From Roseiarcus sp963835215 (GTDB lineage Bacteria > Pseudomonadota > Alphaproteobacteria > Rhizobiales > Beijerinckiaceae): a DNA stretch of 64,000 bases. The stretch covers positions 186,001 to 250,000 of the forward strand of contig CAWIES010000002.1 of assembly GCA_963835215.1 (NCBI GenBank), read 5' to 3'. The notes under the pieces are model-generated. The model had not been told where the DNA came from and made no database searches. It was given only the letters and a program-made list of their open reading frames with translations. Of the stretch, positions 8,504 through 16,892 are shown one piece after another. Position numbers and translations under genes: made by a program. Numbering within the stretch: the stretch's first letter is position 1; every line of letters starts with the position of its first letter.

Positions 8504-9594
8504 TCTCGCGCCGCGCGCTGCTCCTTGCCGGCGCAGCCGGCGCGCTCGGCGCCGGCCCCACTCGCGCCGCATCCGCGCCGGCGAGCCTTGCCGAAGCGGC
8601 CGCAGGCGCCGGCTTGCTCTACGGCGCCGCGATCGGTCAACAGGCGCTCGACGATCCCGCCTACGCCGCGCTCTACCGCAGCCAGACCAGCATCCTGACC
8701 ACCGAAAACGCGATGAAGTTCGACTGGCTGCGCCCGGCGTCCGACCGCTTCGACTTCTCGACTGCCGACGCCATCGTCAGCTTCGCCGCCGCTAACGGCA
8801 AGCCGCTGCGAGGCCATACGCTGATCTGGAACGACAACGCCCCCGACTGGCTGAAACGCCTATCGGGCCGCGAGGTCGAGCGCGTCTTCGACGAGCACAT
8901 CGAGCGGGTCGTCTCGCGCTACGCCGGCAAGCTCTATGCCTGGGACGTCGTCAACGAGCCGTTCTGGCCGATGGGCGGCAAGCCGGGCGGCTGGCGCGAC
9001 GGGCCGTGGTACGCGGCGATGGGGCCGGCCTATGTCGAGCGCGCGTTCCGACGGGTGGCGGCGATCGACAAGACCGCCCGCCTCGCGCTCAACGAGGCGC
9101 AGTGTGACAACGACCACGAATGGGGCCGCTCGATCCGCCCGCTGCTCGCCGGGCTGGTCGAAAAGCTGCTCGACGCCGGCGCGCCACTCGACACGATCGG
9201 TCTGCAAAGCCACTTGCGCCCGCAGTGGCCCTCCGACTATCCCGCCTTCGGGCGCTATGTCGAAGCTTTCGCCGCCCGGGGCCTTTCGGTCTCGATCACC
9301 GAATTCGATGTCGACGATTCCTCCTTTGCCGACGATGTCGGCGAGCGCGACCGCGCGGTCGCGGCGACGGCGGCGAGGTTCCTGACCCCGGTCCTCGCCG
9401 TTGCGGGGGTCGACATGGTGGTCACCTGGCAATTGTCGGACCGCTACTCCTGGTATCGCTCGCTGTCCCGCCGCCCGGCGCGCCCGCTGCCCTTCGACGA
9501 CGCCTTGCGCCCCAAACCGTTCGCCGCGGCGATGGCTGCGGCCTTTGCCGCGGCGCCGGCGCGCAAACCCACTGCGCCCGCCCTCCGGCCCTAA
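8500..9594 (+). CDS. Endo-1,4-beta-xylanase, glycoside hydrolase family 10, exported
   Basis: A 364-residue secreted (beta/alpha)8 hydrolase that cuts beta-1,4-xylan or a similar beta-linked backbone with retention. Both catalytic glutamates are in canonical settings: acid/base E153 in 'WDVVNEPFW' and nucleophile E268 in 'SITEFDVDD'. Other GH10 marks are 'TENAMKFDWLRP' and 'LRGHTLIWNDNAPDWL'. The N terminus 'MISRRALLLAGAAGALGAG' has a twin-arginine followed by a hydrophobic stretch, so Tat export is likely. It is translationally coupled to the GINT1_N-like gene. Within an EPS cluster it more plausibly trims or releases the cell's own polymer than feeds on plant xylan; this is inference. Confidence 0.9.
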   Translation: MISRRALLLAGAAGALGAGPTRAASAPASLAEAAAGAGLLYGAAIGQQALDDPAYAALYRSQTSILTTENAMKFDWLRPASDRFDFSTADAIVSFAAANGKPLRGHTLIWNDNAPDWLKRLSGREVERVFDEHIERVVSRYAGKLYAWDVVNEPFWPMGGKPGGWRDGPWYAAMGPAYVERAFRRVAAIDKTARLALNEAQCDNDHEWGRSIRPLLAGLVEKLLDAGAPLDTIGLQSHLRPQWPSDYPAFGRYVEAFAARGLSVSITEFDVDDSSFADDVGERDRAVAATAARFLTPVLAVAGVDMVVTWQLSDRYSWYRSLSRRPARPLPFDDALRPKPFAAAMAAAFAAAPARKPTAPALRP

Positions 9595-9710
9595 GCTGAG
9601 CGTCGGGCGGGCTCCGGCAATCGTTTGGTAACCATGACGCTCTACTTTCGGCGATGGACCCGGAAGGCGCCGCGCCATGCGGCGCTATCCCGAGAAAGTT
9701 AGTGCGTTCC

Positions 9711-11927
9711 ATGACCGCCAGTTCCGCCCCTCCTCTCCTGCGAGCCGGCATGGCGGGCGCCGACGCCGGAGACGCCGCCTCGATGGTCGACGTCGGCGAA
9801 CTCGCGCGCATCGCCCGGCGGCGCCTGCGGCTGCTGCCGCTTTGTCTGGCGATCGCCGGCGCGATTGCGCTCGCCTATATCGTGCTGACCCCGACCCGCT
9901 ACGCGGCGGAGATGTCGATCCTGGTCGATCCGCGCGAGCGCCCGCAGCCCGGCCTCGACGCGCAGCCGATGCCGCAGAACCCCGATATCGCGCTGGTCGA
10001 GAGCGAAATGCGCATCCTCGTCTCCAAGGCGGTCCTGCGCCGCCTCGCGCTGACGCAGAACATCAGGGCGGATCCAGAATTCCAGCCCGGCGTGCTCGCG
10101 ATGATGTTTGACGGTCTGATGAGCCCGCTGCGCGGCGCGCCGGGAGGCGACGCCGACGCCCGGCTCGACGCGCTGGTCGAAGCGCTCGGCAAGCGCATCT
10201 CAGTCAAGCGCGACGAGCGCAACTATCTCCTCGACGTCGAAGTCCGCGCCGCGACGCCCGAAAAGGCAGTGCGCTGGGCGAGCGGCCTCGCCGACGCGTT
10301 CTTCGCCGAGCAGGGCTCGCTCGGCGACGACATCATCGCCAAGCAATCCGCCTGGCTCGACACGCGCATCGAGGATTTACGCACGCAGGTCGACGCGGCC
10401 GAGCGCCACGCGCAGGACTATCGCGAGGCCAACGCGATCGTGTTCAGCGACGGGCGCATTTCGCCCGAGCAGCAGCTCAAGGACGCCAACGACGCGCTGG
10501 TCGTGGCGCGCGGCAAGCGGGCCGAGGTGGAGGCGCAAAGCGATCAGGTCAAGGCGGCCCTCGAGTTCCTCATCCGCCGGCGGCGTCGGCGAGGCGCTGC
10601 GCTCGCCGGTGATCGAAAAGCTGCGCGCCGACCAGGCCGCGCTCGCGCGCGACGAAGCCTACGAAGCCTCGACGCTGGGGCCGCGCCATCCAAGCTATCT
10701 CACCACCCGCCTGCAACTGGAATCGGTACAGGCGGCGATCGACGCCGAACTCAAGCGCATTCGTTCGTCAAGCGAGCGCGAGCTCAAAGCCGCGCGCGCC
10801 GCCGAACAGGACGCCGCCAAGCTGGTCGCGACGCTGGAGGCGACCAACCAGCAATTCGGCGATCGGCGCATCGAACTCGACCGGCTCGACAGCGACGCCA
10901 AGACCCTGCGCGCCAGCTACGAGAAGGCGCTGGCCTCGCGCGAGAACGTGCGCCGCGACGTCATTGATACGCCGCACAGCACGCTAGTCGATCCGCCGAC
11001 CGCGGAAATCGGCCGCGTCAGCCCACACGCCCGGCTCGCTCTGTTCCTGGCGCTGGTCGCCGGCCTCAACCTGTGGTTCGCCGCCGCCTTCGCCGCCGAG
11101 TATCGCGAGCGGCGCGGCGCGGGGCGCCCGTGCCCGCCGCCCAGCCGCCCCGGGCCAAGGTCGACCCGCCGATGGCCGCCGTCGCGCCTGCGGCGGCTGC
11201 GGCGCCAGTCGTGGCGGCGGCCGCTGCGCCAACTCCGGCGCAATCCGGCCTCTTCGGCTTCGACCTCGCCGCGCCCGCCTTTACGGCGCCAAACGCCGTC
11301 GAGGGCGGCGACGAGACCGTGGGGCTTGCCGCCGCGCAAACGGCGATGACCGACGATCCGGCCTACGCCGCCGCGATCAACGCAATTCGCGAGCGGCTCA
11401 ATGAGCGCCTGATCGGCGGCGCCGGCGCGGCGCCGGTCGTTGCGATCATCGCCAGAGCGCGCGGCGAAGGCGGCTCCACCATCGCGCTGTCGCTCGCCCA
11501 GGCAATCGCCGCCTCGGGCAAACGCGCACTGCTGGTCGACTGCGATCATCGCCGGCCGACGCTGAGCGCCTTCGCTCGCCGGCTGCGCAAGGTCATCATC
11601 GACCAGCCTGGGCAGGTCGCGAGCATTCTCACGCGCGACGCCAGCTCGGGCGGCGAAGCGTTGATCCTGCCGCTCGGCGGCCCCGGCGGGCGAGCGTTGA
11701 GCGCGCGCTTGCACGAGCGGTTCGACTGGATCCTGCTCGACTGCGGACCATTGACCGGAGTCGGCGCGCTGCTCGCCTTCGAAAAGACCGCTGACGCCGC
11801 AGTGATCGTTGACGCCGCCGGGACCGACGCCGCCGCGCTCGCGGCGGCGGCCGAGCGCGACAAGATCGGCGCGCTCGCCGTCGGCGTCGTGCGCACTCCC
11901 GCCCGGACGCCGAGGGCGACGGCGTGA
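9711..11927 (+). CDS. Wzc/GumC-like polysaccharide co-polymerase with degenerate tyrosine-kinase domain (frame broken near 10566 and 11120)
   Basis: Joined across frames, a 737-residue inner-membrane protein that controls chain length and export of exopolysaccharide. Order: N-terminal Wzz segment with first membrane helix ('LLPLCLAIAGAIALAYIVL'), periplasmic coiled coil ('DTRIEDLRTQVDAAERHAQD'), a 'TLGPRHPSYLTTRLQLESVQ' GumC motif, second helix ('LALFLALVAGLNLWFAAAF'), an Ala/Pro-rich linker, then a BY-kinase-like ATPase domain ending at 11927. The frame changes by +1 near 10566 (doubled T) and by +2 (or -1) at 11110-11130; removing three bases gives one open frame. The P-loop reads 'GEGGST', where the catalytic Lys of G-E-G-K-S-T is missing, and there is no Tyr-rich tail. 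Walker A' 'LLVDCDHRRP' is kept. Confidence 0.78.
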
Positions 11928-13222
11928 GCCTGTCGCTCGCCGCCCCCTTCGCGGCGGAGGATCGCGAACGCCCGCGCCTGAAGGCGGCCGCACGCGCTTG
12001 CGCCTTCGCCGCGGCGATCATCGCCTTCGTCGTCTCGTCGATGACGCTCTATAGCCTCGGCGTGCTCTACGACGCGCCGGGCGGCAGCGCGCTCGGCAAG
12101 CTGCATCCGGCGACCTATCTCGCCGTGCTGGCGCTGATCCTCGAGGCGGCCTCGCGCCGTCGCCCCTTGGCCTATCTTCTCGCTCTGCCGCTGCGCTTCC
12201 CCGGCGCGGCGCTATTCGTCGTCAATCTCGCGCTGATCGTCGCCTATGCGGCGCTGTTCGCGCACGAGCCGGTCACGCCGCTGATCGACAGTTTTCTCGT
12301 CGCGACCATCCTGCTGGCGCTCTACGAAGACTTCAGCGAAGGCGAGCGCGTGGCGCTGCGGCGGGCGCTGCATGTCATCATGCTCGCCAACGCGTCGCTG
12401 GGCATTCTCGAATTCGCCTTCCACTTCCGTCTGACGCCCTACTTCGCCGGCGGGCGGCCGATCCTTGGCGACTACCGCTCGACGGCTCTGTTCGGCCATC
12501 CACTGCTCAACGCCGGTTCGACCGCGCTCTACGCGGCGATGCTGATCCTGGGCGCCGACCGGACGCTGCGCGCGCCGCGGCGGCTGGCGTTGCTGACGAT
12601 CCAGCTCGTCGCCCTCGTCGCTTTCGGTGGGCGCACTTCGTTGTTGCTGGCGGGCGTTGCGGTCGCTTTCGGCGCGCTGCGCGGCCTTGTCGAATTGGCG
12701 GGCGGGCGGCGCTTTGACCTGCGCGCCGCGCTCGCCGCCGCGATCATCGCCCCGCTGGCTGTCGCGGCGTTCGCCGCCGCCTGGCTCGGCGGCGCGCTGG
12801 CGCCGCTGCTCGAACGCTTCACCGCCGATCGCGGCTCGGCCAATACGCGCTTCGTCATCTTCGATTTCTTCAACGTGTTCTCGCCCGAGGACGTTCTTTT
12901 CGGTCCCGACCCGCAGCGCCTGGCCTCGCTGCAAAACACCTTCGGCGTCGAATACGGCATCGAGAACGGCTGGCTCGGCCTCGTCTTCCAGTATGGCGCG
13001 TTGATGACCACCTTCTTCCTCGTCGGCCTGTTCGCGCTGATCGGCGAATTGTGGCGACGGGCGAAATCGGGCGCTTGGGCGATCGTCCTGCTGTTCCTGC
13101 TGCAAGCGAGTTCGGCCGCCAGCCTGTCGGTCAAATCTTTCGAGTTCAACCAGTTCGCCATCCTGATGCTGGTGATCTTCGATCGCCGCGCGGGCGGGCG
13201 AACTCAGGGAGAGGCGCCGTGA
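11924..13222 (+). CDS. O-antigen-polymerase/VpsF-type EPS polymerase membrane protein
   Basis: A 432-residue integral membrane protein with about ten hydrophobic segments, consistent with a polysaccharide polymerase that joins repeat units in the periplasm. Near the end of the protein it carries 'FGVEYGIENGWLGLVFQYG', and before that 'LGDYRSTALFGHPLLNAGST', a pattern resembling the H-P/G-H-P-L-x-N motif of VpsF and Wzy-ligase relatives. The start is GTG 11924, which overlaps the TGA of the co-polymerase gene (GTGA). The next gene starts in the same way at its own stop, so co-polymerase, polymerase and flippase form one tightly coupled unit. The VpsF name is from remembered family patterns and is less certain than the polymerase role. 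Confidence 0.75.
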   Translation: MSLSLAAPFAAEDRERPRLKAAARACAFAAAIIAFVVSSMTLYSLGVLYDAPGGSALGKLHPATYLAVLALILEAASRRRPLAYLLALPLRFPGAALFVVNLALIVAYAALFAHEPVTPLIDSFLVATILLALYEDFSEGERVALRRALHVIMLANASLGILEFAFHFRLTPYFAGGRPILGDYRSTALFGHPLLNAGSTALYAAMLILGADRTLRAPRRLALLTIQLVALVAFGGRTSLLLAGVAVAFGALRGLVELAGGRRFDLRAALAAAIIAPLAVAAFAAAWLGGALAPLLERFTADRGSANTRFVIFDFFNVFSPEDVLFGPDPQRLASLQNTFGVEYGIENGWLGLVFQYGALMTTFFLVGLFALIGELWRRAKSGAWAIVLLFLLQASSAASLSVKSFEFNQFAILMLVIFDRRAGGRTQGEAP

Positions 13223-14766
13223 GGACCGGCGGCCTCTTGCGCAACACCCTGCTCTACCTGCCGGTGCAACTGGTCTCGCCGTTGCTGCAATTCACCGTGA
13301 CGGTGGTCTGGACTCACCTCTTTGACCCGGCCGTCTATGGCATCGTCGCCTTCGTCATCGCCGCTCAGGAGCTGACCGGCGGGCTGGGCCTTGCCTGGTG
13401 GTCGGTCTATCTGCTGCGCTTTCGCCAGCGTTACGCCGACACGAATCCCGAGGGCTTCGCGGCGATGGATGCGCGGGTCGTCGCCGGCGGCGCGCTCAGC
13501 CAGATCGTCTTCGCGCTGCCGGTCCTGGCGCTGGTTGGCCTCGATCCTTCGCTCGCCCTGTTCGCCGCGACCGCCGCCTATCTCGCCAGCCGAGCGGTGC
13601 TCAACCACTATGGCGAAGTCGCCCGGGCCACGCACCGCATCGGCGTCTATTCGCTGGCGCAATTGTCGAGCCCGGTGCTCGGCTCGGGTCTGTCGATCCT
13701 CGCGGCGATCGTGCTGCGCGCCGACGCCGCCACCGCGCTCGCCGCGATGGCGCTTGGCCAGACGATTGGCGTTATCGCCACCGCGATCGGTCTCGGGCGC
13801 CGCCCGCGCCTCGGCCGTTTCGATCCGGCGATCTTCCGCGAGGCGCGCGACTTCGCGCTGCCGGTGATCTTTTCTGGCCTGTTCGTCTGGGCGGCGGCCA
13901 ATGGCGTGCGCGTGCTGGTCGGCGCAGGCGAAGGCGTCGTCGGCGTCGGCCTGTTCTCGGTCGGCTGGGGGCTCGGCCAGCGGCTCGCTGCGATGCTGGC
14001 TTCGCTGTGCGCGGTCGCCGCCTTCCCGCTCGCCGTCGACCGGCTTGAAGCTGGCGACCGCGACGGCGCGTTGCGCCAGGTCGCGCTCAACGGCGCGCTG
14101 ATGTTCGGCCTGATGGCGCCGGCGGCGGTTGGCGTTGCGCTGCTCGCCGCGCCGTTCGTTCGGCTCGCGGTCGCGGCGCAATTTCAGGCGGCGACGATTG
14201 TCATCCTGCCGCTGGCGGTCTTCACCGGCGCGGCGCGCGCGCTGCGCGTCCACACCGGCGATCAGACCGCGCTGCTGCTGCGCCGCACCCGCGTGATGAC
14301 GATCTTCAATTTTCTCGACGCTGTAGCGGCGTTGCTCGGCGGCGCTATTGGCGAACATCTCGGCGGCGGGGTCGGCGCGGCGATCGGCTGCCTTGCGGGA
14401 ACCTGCGTCGGCTCGACGGTGGCGATGACCTTCGTCATCTCGCGCATGGGCTTGCGCGTTCCAGTCGCCGCGATTTTGGGGATCATCGCCGCCGCCGCAA
14501 TTATGGGCGTGGCGCTCGGCCTCGCGCCGGCGCCGACTGGCGCGCTTGGCCTCGCGGCGCGGATTGTCGTCGGCGCGCTGATCTACGCTGTGGCGATCGC
14601 CGCGCTGGCGCCGCCGGTTCGCCGTTTCGCGCTCGCGCAATTGGCGTTCGTCATACGTTTGCGCTCGGGCGGAAGCGTAACGGCGCCACACTTGGCCGTG
14701 CGCGGGCGATGCGTTAGGCTCTTGTCATGTACTCCGCGGTCACCAATCACATCCGCGTCGCGGTAG
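13219..14766 (+). CDS. Polysaccharide flippase (Wzx/MATE-like, MOP superfamily)
   Basis: A 515-residue multi-spanning protein with about 12-14 predicted helices. It begins 'VRTGGLLRNTLLYLPVQLVS' and includes 'LFSVGWGLGQRLAAMLASLC' and 'FMLMAPAAVGVALLAAPF'-like segments, as in Wzx and lipopolysaccharide exporters of the polysaccharide biosynthesis protein family. Expected role: moving the lipid-linked repeat unit across the inner membrane. Start GTG 13219 overlaps the polymerase stop by four bases. The last 13 codons overlap apaG (from 14727), and the tail after the final helix ('SGGSVTAPHLAVRGRCVRLL') looks weakly coding, so a small indel near the end is possible. It closes the EPS cluster. 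Confidence 0.8.
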   Translation: MRTGGLLRNTLLYLPVQLVSPLLQFTVTVVWTHLFDPAVYGIVAFVIAAQELTGGLGLAWWSVYLLRFRQRYADTNPEGFAAMDARVVAGGALSQIVFALPVLALVGLDPSLALFAATAAYLASRAVLNHYGEVARATHRIGVYSLAQLSSPVLGSGLSILAAIVLRADAATALAAMALGQTIGVIATAIGLGRRPRLGRFDPAIFREARDFALPVIFSGLFVWAAANGVRVLVGAGEGVVGVGLFSVGWGLGQRLAAMLASLCAVAAFPLAVDRLEAGDRDGALRQVALNGALMFGLMAPAAVGVALLAAPFVRLAVAAQFQAATIVILPLAVFTGAARALRVHTGDQTALLLRRTRVMTIFNFLDAVAALLGGAIGEHLGGGVGAAIGCLAGTCVGSTVAMTFVISRMGLRVPVAAILGIIAAAAIMGVALGLAPAPTGALGLAARIVVGALIYAVAIAALAPPVRRFALAQLAFVIRLRSGGSVTAPHLAVRGRCVRLLSCTPRSPITSASR

Positions 14767-15119
14767 AACCTTCATACTCGCCCGAGCGCTCGCTGCCCGA
14801 CGAAGGGCTGCACTTCTGGCTGTACACGATCGAGATCGCCAATCTCGGACGCCGAGCGGTGCAGCTCACTCATCGTCATTGGGTCATCATCGATGCGAGC
14901 GGCCGACGACAAGAAGTGCGCGGCGTTGGCGTCGTCGGCGAACAGCCGCGGCTCGAACCTGGCCAGTCGTTCCGCTACACCTCCGGCTGTCCGCTCGGCG
15001 AACCCAGCGGCATGATGCAGGGCGCCTATCGCATGGTCGCCGAGGACGGCGAAGAGTTCGAAGTCGCGGTGCCGCCGTTCTCGCTCGACATCCCCAGCGC
15101 GCCGCGCGTGGTGAACTGA
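14727..15119 (+). CDS. apaG: ApaG domain protein (Co2+/Mg2+ efflux associated)
   Basis: A 130-residue soluble beta-sandwich protein. 'FWLYTIEIANLGRRAVQLTH' , 'RHWVIIDASGRRQEVRGVGV' and 'GQSFRYTSGCPLGEPSGMMQ' are the standard ApaG blocks, and the length is exact for the family (about 125-130). ApaG is linked genetically to cobalt resistance and ATP/Ap4A-related phenotypes, but its biochemical role is unclear. It overlaps the end of the flippase frame by 40 bases and converges with ccmG seven bases downstream. It is not obviously part of the EPS operon in function. Confidence 0.94.
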   Translation: MYSAVTNHIRVAVEPSYSPERSLPDEGLHFWLYTIEIANLGRRAVQLTHRHWVIIDASGRRQEVRGVGVVGEQPRLEPGQSFRYTSGCPLGEPSGMMQGAYRMVAEDGEEFEVAVPPFSLDIPSAPRVVN

Positions 15120-15126
15120 GCGCGCC

Positions 15127-15705
15127 TCAGTCGGTCGCCTTGAGAATTTCCGTTTTCACCATGACCTTCAGCGCCTCGGCGTCAATCGGCCCGATCTGCT
15201 TGAAGGCGATCGAGCCGTCGCCGCGCACGATGAAGGTCTCCGGCACGCCGTAGACGCCCCAGTCGATGCCGGCGCGATCGTCGGGGTCGAGGCCGACCTT
15301 TGTGTATGGGTCGCCCATCGCGCCGAGGAAGCGCTTGACGTTCTCGGCGGGGTCCTTCTGCGCGACGCCGATCAGCGTGACGCCCTTGGCTTTGAGCGCG
15401 GGATCGGCGGCGAGCACCATCAGATAGGGGTGCTCGGCATGGCAGGGCTGGCACCACGAAGCGAAGATGTTGACCACGGTGACGTGGCCCTGGCGCAGAT
15501 CGGCGTCGCTGAGGCTGGGCGCGCCGTCGATGCCGGCAAGATCGAGCGGGGGGGCGCTTTGTCCGATCAACGCCGAGGGAATGCGCGAAGCGTCGCCCGC
15601 GTAGAGACGGAAGAACAACAGTCCCGCCAGCGCCACGAAGACGATCAGCGGCAGCATCGCCAGCAGACGGCGCCGGCGTAGCGGCGCCGTGGCGCCCGCG
15701 TTCAC
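15127..15705 (-). CDS. ccmG: Cytochrome c biogenesis thiol:disulfide oxidoreductase CcmG/DsbE
   Basis: A 192-residue periplasmic thioredoxin-fold protein held by one N-terminal helix (residues 15-33, 'MLPLIVFVALAGLLFFRLYA'). The active site 'FASWCQPCHAEHP' has the C-x-x-C pair and sits in the acidic CcmG context; 'GVYGVPETFIV' contains the conserved cis-Pro. It reduces apocytochrome c cysteines before haem attachment, receiving electrons from CcdA or DsbD. Its ATG overlaps the ccmD stop by four bases. Last gene of the ccmCDG block. Confidence 0.95.
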   Translation of the reverse strand: MNAGATAPLRRRRLLAMLPLIVFVALAGLLFFRLYAGDASRIPSALIGQSAPPLDLAGIDGAPSLSDADLRQGHVTVVNIFASWCQPCHAEHPYLMVLAADPALKAKGVTLIGVAQKDPAENVKRFLGAMGDPYTKVGLDPDDRAGIDWGVYGVPETFIVRGDGSIAFKQIGPIDAEALKVMVKTEILKATD

Positions 15706-15860
15706 GCGGCCTCCAAATCACGCCGCGTCGCTTCGAGCTTGGCGAGCGCGCGGCTGAGCGAGCGATAGTCGAACAGGATCGCGCCGATCATTGCGAGGAT
15801 CGACGCCCCAGCGACCAGATAGGCGGCGACGATGAAACCGATGTGCGGGACTTCGCTCAT
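15702..15860 (-). CDS. ccmD: Haem exporter protein CcmD
   Basis: A 52-residue single-helix membrane protein ('MSEVPHIGFIVAAYLVAGAS...') with one hydrophobic segment (residues 9-30) and a basic, helical C-terminal tail ('RALAKLEATRRDLEAA'). Length, the P-H-x-x-F-I-x-x-A-Y start and the position between ccmC and ccmG identify CcmD, which helps release haem-loaded CcmE from the CcmABC complex. Both ends overlap neighbours by four bases: ATG over the ccmC TGA and TGA over the ccmG ATG. Confidence 0.93.
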   Translation of the reverse strand: MSEVPHIGFIVAAYLVAGASILAMIGAILFDYRSLSRALAKLEATRRDLEAA

Positions 15861-16618
15861 GCGCCGGCGCCGCCGCTCGCCAGCGCAGGGGCGAGCGCAT
15901 CGCCCTGCGCGGCCGCGATCATCGTCAGGCGCGCGAGCCGCCGGCGCAGGATCTCGTTGCGGATCGCCAGCAGATACAGCAGGGCGAACAATAGTGTGAA
16001 AGCGAGCGCCATCGTCAGCAGCGGCCACAGCAGTTCGGGAGCGATGGTCGGCCCGCCGAGGCGGAACACCGAGGCCGGCTGGTGCAGCGTGTTCCACCAA
16101 TCGACCGAGAATTTGATGATCGGCAGATCGACGCAGCCGACCAGCGTCAGGATCGCGGCGGCGCGCGCGGCGCGGCCCTGATCCTCGATCGAGCGCCACA
16201 GTGCGATCAGGCCGAGATAAATAATGAACAGCACCAGCACCGAGGTCAGCCGTGCGTCCCAAACCCAATAGGTCCCCCACATCGGCTTGCCCCATAGCGA
16301 GCCAGTGACGAGGCAGATGAAAGTGAAGCCGGCGCCGAGCGGCGCGCCCGCCTTCTGCGCGGCGTCGGCGAGCGGGTGGCGCCAGACCAGGGTGCCGAGG
16401 CTAGCCAACGCCATCACGCCAAAGATCAGGCTCGACAGCCACGCCGCCGGCACGTGGATGTCCATGATTTTGACCGTCTCGCCCTGCTGGTAGTCGGGCG
16501 GCGCGGAGAAGCTCATCCACAGGCCGATGGCGAACGTCACCGCGGTCGCGAGGGCGAGCCACGGCACGGCTCGGCGCGTAAAGGCGAGGAAGTTTGTGGG
16601 GTTGGCGAGACTGCCCAT
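15857..16618 (-). CDS. ccmC: Haem transporter / handling protein CcmC
   Basis: A 253-residue inner-membrane protein with six helices. The tryptophan-rich WWD-type haem-binding segment is clear: 'GSLWGKPMWGTYWVWDARLT' near residues 115-134, followed by 'SVLVLFIIYLGLIALW'. Conserved periplasmic histidines are in 'MDIHVPAAWLSSL' and 'WWNTLHQPASV'. CcmC loads haem on CcmE. The frame is open further upstream to 16807 but homology starts at ATG 16618 (M-G-S-L-A-N-P). ccmA and ccmB, normally directly upstream, lie 2.9 kb away beyond an opposite-strand GGDEF-EAL gene, so ccmCDG needs its own promoter in 16619-16892. Confidence 0.94.
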   Translation of the reverse strand: MGSLANPTNFLAFTRRAVPWLALATAVTFAIGLWMSFSAPPDYQQGETVKIMDIHVPAAWLSSLIFGVMALASLGTLVWRHPLADAAQKAGAPLGAGFTFICLVTGSLWGKPMWGTYWVWDARLTSVLVLFIIYLGLIALWRSIEDQGRAARAAAILTLVGCVDLPIIKFSVDWWNTLHQPASVFRLGGPTIAPELLWPLLTMALAFTLLFALLYLLAIRNEILRRRLARLTMIAAAQGDALAPALASGGAGA

Positions 16619-16892
16619 CGCGGGCCTTTTATCCTTGCCGCGCGCGAGGGGCAATGCCGGACCCAAAGCTTTGAGCGATAAGATAAAGTTTACCCATTTC
16701 TGCGACCGTTCCAGCATGACGTGTTGACGCTCGCTCCCCGGCTTTGGGCGCGCTTCAATGGCATGACGCCGTACGTTCATCCCGGTCGCAGCCCGGATTC
16801 GCCCCAAAAACGCGATTCACGCCGCGTCGTCGCTCGACGACGGCGATCGCCGCCTCCGGGCGCCAGAATGGCGACGACGGGATTTGCTGCGT

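Noticed and set aside
13204..14691. A 495-residue open frame opposite the flippase gene
   Set aside because: Same artefact: no hydrophobic pattern or motif, extreme Arg/Asp content, fully antisense to a better-supported membrane protein.
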